64,000 nucleotides of DNA from Brevundimonas sp. UBA6550. GTDB lineage: Bacteria; Pseudomonadota; Alphaproteobacteria; Caulobacterales; Caulobacteraceae. The translations under genes were made by a program, and so were the position numbers. The stretch covers positions 694,558-758,557 of the forward strand of contig NZ_DJKE01000012.1 in NCBI RefSeq assembly GCF_002434505.1, in the 5' to 3' direction. Positions 61,161-64,000 of this stretch are shown here, in pieces. Every line of letters starts with the position of its first letter. Positions within the stretch are counted from its first letter, which is position 1. The notes under the pieces are model-generated. The model ran no database searches and was not told the origin of the DNA. It saw nothing but the letters and a program-made list of their open reading frames with translations.

Positions 61161-62159
61161 ATGCGCCACGTCCTGTTCGCCGCCTGCGCGGCGCTCGCCG
61201 TCCTGTCGTCCGCGCCCGTGCTGGCCCAGTCGCCCGCCCCGGCGCGGCGGGTCCAGGTCGTCGACGGCGACATCGCCCGGTTCTGGGCCGCCTATGACGC
61301 CGTGCGCGCCGAGAGCGATCCGGCCCGCCAGCGCGACCTGTTCCAACGGCTCTACATCGACCAGGGCACGCCGGGCCTTGGCGCCTTCATGCAGGCCAAG
61401 GGCTATACGATAGACACCTTCCTCGACGCGATCCGGGCCTATCCGGCCTATTGGGACACGGTGCGTCCGCGCACGGCCCTGGCGGGTCAGGCGCTGGAGA
61501 AGCTGGAGATCCATCTGGCGCGACTGCGCGAACTCTATCCCGACCTGCGCCCCGCCGGCGTCTATTTCGAGGTCGGCGCCCTGCGTTCGGCCGGCACGAC
61601 GCTGGACGACAAGGTGCTGATCGGGGTGGAGATGGCCACAGGCGACGCCAGCGTGGACCTGTCGCAGATGCCGCCCAATCTGAAACGCTTCTTCACCACC
61701 TATTTCGCCAGCGATCCGCTGGAGAACCTTGACCTGCTGGCTGCGCACGAGGTGGTCCACACCCAGCAACGGGGCGAGCGCCAGACCCTGCTGGCCCAGG
61801 TGGTCTATGAAGGCGTCGCCGATTTCGTGGCCGAAAAGGCCACCGGCCGGATGCCGAAACTGCCCTATGTGACCTACGGCCCGGCCAACGATGCGGCGAT
61901 CAAGGCGGCCTTCCGCGCCGACATGAACGGCGCGGACTTCGGCGGCTGGCTGTACAATGGGGTGAACAACCCGTTCGGCACGGCCGACCTGGGCTATTAC
62001 GTCGGCTATGTCATCGCCAGCCGCTACTACGACCGCGCGCCGGACAAGGCGGCCGCGATCAAGGCGATGCTGGAGCTGGACTATGCCGATCAGGCGGCGG
62101 TGCAGGCCTTCGTGGACGCCTCGGGCTATCTGGAAGAGGGCGCCGGATCGGGGATTTGA
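61161..62159 (+). CDS. Secreted putative zinc metallopeptidase (DUF2268/GldB-like)
   Basis: 332 residues with signal peptide MRHVLFAACAALAVLSSAPV cleaved near LAQ. The zinc motif HEVVH is at 196-200 in LLAAHEVVHTQQRGERQTLL, and YEGVADFVAEKATG 17 residues later supplies a likely third ligand Glu. YYVGYVIASRYYDR and the C-terminal helices fit DUF2268-like gluzincins. Starts at ATG 61161 behind GGAGGGGGAG. Located just upstream of hslU. Confidence 0.82.
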   Translation: MRHVLFAACAALAVLSSAPVLAQSPAPARRVQVVDGDIARFWAAYDAVRAESDPARQRDLFQRLYIDQGTPGLGAFMQAKGYTIDTFLDAIRAYPAYWDTVRPRTALAGQALEKLEIHLARLRELYPDLRPAGVYFEVGALRSAGTTLDDKVLIGVEMATGDASVDLSQMPPNLKRFFTTYFASDPLENLDLLAAHEVVHTQQRGERQTLLAQVVYEGVADFVAEKATGRMPKLPYVTYGPANDAAIKAAFRADMNGADFGGWLYNGVNNPFGTADLGYYVGYVIASRYYDRAPDKAAAIKAMLELDYADQAAVQAFVDASGYLEEGAGSGI

Positions 62160-62216
62160 CGCGCCGCGACGCCCTGCCCTCTCCCGCAACGGTTCGCGCG
62201 CTCCTATCTGGTCGGC

Positions 62217-63518
62217 ATGACTGAACTGACCCCCCGCGAGATCGTCTCGGAACTGGATCGCTACATCGTCGGCCAGAACGACGCCAAGCGCGCCGTCGCC
62301 GTCGCCCTGAGGAACCGCTGGCGCAGGAAGCGCGTGCCGACGGACCTGCGCGACGAGGTGACGCCCAAGAACATCCTCATGATCGGGCCGACCGGCGTGG
62401 GCAAGACCGAGATCGCGCGGCGCCTGGCCAAGCTGGCGGGTTCGCCCTTCCTGAAGGTCGAGGCGACCAAGTTCACCGAGGTCGGCTACGTCGGCCGCGA
62501 CGTGGACCAGATCGTGCGCGACCTGGTCGAGAGCGCCCTGGTCATGGTGCGCGACCGCAAGCGCGGCGACGTGCGGGCCAAGGCCGAGGCCGCCGCGGAG
62601 GACCGCATCCTGGACGCCTTGGTGGGCGCCGGCGCGGGCGCCGCGACCCGCGACAGTTTCAGAAAGAAGCTGCGCGCCGGCGAACTGGACGACAAGGAGA
62701 TCGAGATCTCGCTCGCCGACAACGCCTCGCCGATCCAGGGGCTGGACATCCCCGGCGGCGGCAACGTCGGTTTGCTGAACCTGTCGGAGATGCTGGGCAA
62801 GATGGGCGGCGGGCGCACCAAGACCGTCAAGCTGACCGTGCGCGAAGCGACCACGCCCCTGATCGCCGAGGAGGGCGACAAGCTGCTGGACCAGGACAGC
62901 CTGACCAGCGAGGCCCTGTCGCTGGCCCAGAACGAGGGCATCGTCTTCCTGGACGAGATCGACAAGGTGGCCGCGCGCCAGGGCGCATCCGGCGCCGACG
63001 TGTCGCGTGAAGGGGTCCAGCGGGATCTGCTGCCCCTGATCGAGGGCACCACCGTCTCGACCAAGTACGGGCCGGTGAAGACCGACCACATCCTGTTCAT
63101 CGCCTCGGGCGCCTTCCACGTCGCCAAGCCGTCGGACCTGCTGCCCGAGCTTCAGGGGCGCCTGCCGATCCGGGTCGAGCTGAAGGCCCTGACGCGCGAT
63201 GACTTCAAGCGCATTCTGACCGAGCCGGAGGCCAATCTGATCCGTCAGAACCAGGCCCTGTTGGCCACCGAGGACGTCACCCTGGTCTTCACCGACGATG
63301 CGGTGGAGGCCATGGCCGATGCGGCGGTCGCGGCCAACAGCGCGGTCGAGAACATCGGCGCGCGCCGCCTTCAGACCGTGCTGGAGCGGGTGCTGGAGGA
63401 GACCAGCTTCAAGGCGTCGGACCTGTCGGGCCAGACCGTCACCTTCGACGCCCCGGCCGTGCGCGACCGCATGGACGCCCTGACCAAGGACGTGGACCTG
63501 AGCCGGTTCATTCTCTGA
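62217..63518 (+). CDS. hslU: ATP-dependent protease ATPase subunit HslU
   Basis: 433-residue AAA+ unfoldase that feeds the HslV peptidase. Starts [20 protein letters not shown]; Walker [21 protein letters not shown], the pore loop [16 protein letters not shown], an I-domain at about 105-220, Walker [18 protein letters not shown], sensor [15 protein letters not shown], and the C-terminal DVDLSRFIL that docks into HslV. hslV is not adjacent; the gene just upstream is the metallopeptidase. Confidence 0.97.
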   Translation: MTELTPREIVSELDRYIVGQNDAKRAVAVALRNRWRRKRVPTDLRDEVTPKNILMIGPTGVGKTEIARRLAKLAGSPFLKVEATKFTEVGYVGRDVDQIVRDLVESALVMVRDRKRGDVRAKAEAAAEDRILDALVGAGAGAATRDSFRKKLRAGELDDKEIEISLADNASPIQGLDIPGGGNVGLLNLSEMLGKMGGGRTKTVKLTVREATTPLIAEEGDKLLDQDSLTSEALSLAQNEGIVFLDEIDKVAARQGASGADVSREGVQRDLLPLIEGTTVSTKYGPVKTDHILFIASGAFHVAKPSDLLPELQGRLPIRVELKALTRDDFKRILTEPEANLIRQNQALLATEDVTLVFTDDAVEAMADAAVAANSAVENIGARRLQTVLERVLEETSFKASDLSGQTVTFDAPAVRDRMDALTKDVDLSRFIL

Positions 63519-63526
63519 ACCCCGCC

Positions 63527-64000
63527 CTACCGAGCGTTCCGCTTCAGGCGGCGTTTCAGCAGCTTGTCGGCGACCGCCTCGGCCTGGCGCTGGGTGAAGG
63601 CCAGGGCGGCGGGGTTGCCGCGTCGGGCGCCCACGCTGTCGGCGACCATGGCGCCCCGCTCGCCCAGCGGCCGGGGCTTGCCGGTGGTGGTGTCCACGGC
63701 GGTCTGATGCTCGATCTCGGCGTTCAGCGCGGCGCCCAGCAGGATCACCTGCACCGACAGCCAGGTCCACAGCAGGAAACCCATCATGGCCGCCAGCGGG
63801 CCATAGCTGTCGGTCCGCACGAAGTGGCTCAGATACCAGCTGAACGCCAACGACAGGCTGACGCTCAGCGTCGCCGAGAAGATCGCCCCGGGCGTCAGCC
63901 AGCGCCAACGCGCGTTCTGGCGGCACGGGCCGTAGCGATAGATGCCCATCAGGGCCAGCACATAGCCGGCGAACAACAGGGGCCAGCGCAAGGGGGCGAA
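63527..64000 (-). CDS. YihY/BrkB family membrane protein (partial, N-terminus off the window)
   Basis: The last 157 residues of a YihY/virulence factor BrkB protein; the start lies beyond the right edge. Characteristic: GIYRYGPCRQNARWRWLTPG, AIFSATLSVSLSLAFSWYLS and YGPLAAMMGFLLWTWLSVQV with ILLGAALNAEIEHQT. The last 55 residues are a basic cytoplasmic tail (KLLKRRLKRNAR). Function unknown; once misnamed ribonuclease BN. Confidence 0.92.
   Translation of the reverse strand, partial: FAPLRWPLLFAGYVLALMGIYRYGPCRQNARWRWLTPGAIFSATLSVSLSLAFSWYLSHFVRTDSYGPLAAMMGFLLWTWLSVQVILLGAALNAEIEHQTAVDTTTGKPRPLGERGAMVADSVGARRGNPAALAFTQRQAEAVADKLLKRRLKRNAR

Noticed and set aside
60474..63926. A 1150-codon open frame on the minus strand
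   Set aside because: Only its last 177 codons (60474-61004) encode a real GNAT protein. The rest is antisense to hslU and the metallopeptidase and has the composition of a GC-rich shadow frame.

Overview
The window is a GC-rich (roughly two-thirds G+C), densely coded stretch of an alphaproteobacterial chromosome. The gene set (CpdR, the TIGR02300 acidic zinc-ribbon protein, a CcmI-E-F-H cytochrome c maturation operon, an Entner-Doudoroff operon, DUF599 and DUF2171 proteins, several TonB receptors) and the promoter style fit Caulobacteraceae, most likely Brevundimonas. That assignment is inference from gene content; no rRNA is present. There is no prophage, integrase, transposase or CRISPR array. 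The accessory signal is small: palindromic intergenic repeats, one broken TonB receptor, a fused histidine enzyme and a probable new small RNA.

Layout. 1-2905 (-): transglutaminase-like protein (cut by the edge), alpha-E protein and circularly permuted ATP-grasp ligase, a widespread uncharacterised trio. 2987-4192 (-): ferredoxin-reductase-like flavoprotein. 4346-11357 (+): a TrpR-like YerC regulator followed by hisG-hisD-[hisC-like/hisB fusion]-hisH-hisA-hisF-hisIE. 11400-16461 (+): zwf-pgl-edd-glk, with eda at 19685. 16545-19481: two small lipoproteins, hmgA, a lone RAM domain and a GNAT. 20371-22555 (-): ECF sigma, anti-sigma and periplasmic sensor, next to an EF-hand protein. 22602-25523 (-): glnE. 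25662-29526 (-): histidine kinase, response regulator and a DegP-type protease. 29634-33493 (-): ccmI-ccmE-ccmF-ccmH.

33548-40637: an unknown protein, a YadGH-like ABC exporter, a Pro-rich membrane protein, tldD, a small membrane protein and a TraB/GumN-like protein. 40783-42851 (+): TonB receptor with a late frameshift. 42928-47037: POT peptide transporter, acyltransferase, mscL and ihfB. 47310-51532 (-): rpsA, cmk, a small membrane protein and aroA. 51658-53546: TIGR02300 protein, tRNA-Ala, DUF2171 and DUF1345 proteins. 53681-57205 (+): siderophore receptor, PepSY reductase-like protein and a small membrane protein. 57307-64000: tRNA-Val, cpdR, N-formylglutamate amidohydrolase, candidate sRNA, DUF599, ppa, GNAT, metallopeptidase, hslU and a partial YihY protein.

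The most unusual region is the his operon. A shrunken aminotransferase domain that has lost its catalytic lysine is fused to HisB. Three insertions between genes (two 147-bp palindromic repeats and one 35-bp insertion) are each bridged by a mini-ORF that overlaps the upstream stop and the downstream start, so translation is unbroken from hisG to hisIE. No gap longer than about 285 bases lacks a gene; the larger ones hold the repeats, hairpins and promoters listed below.
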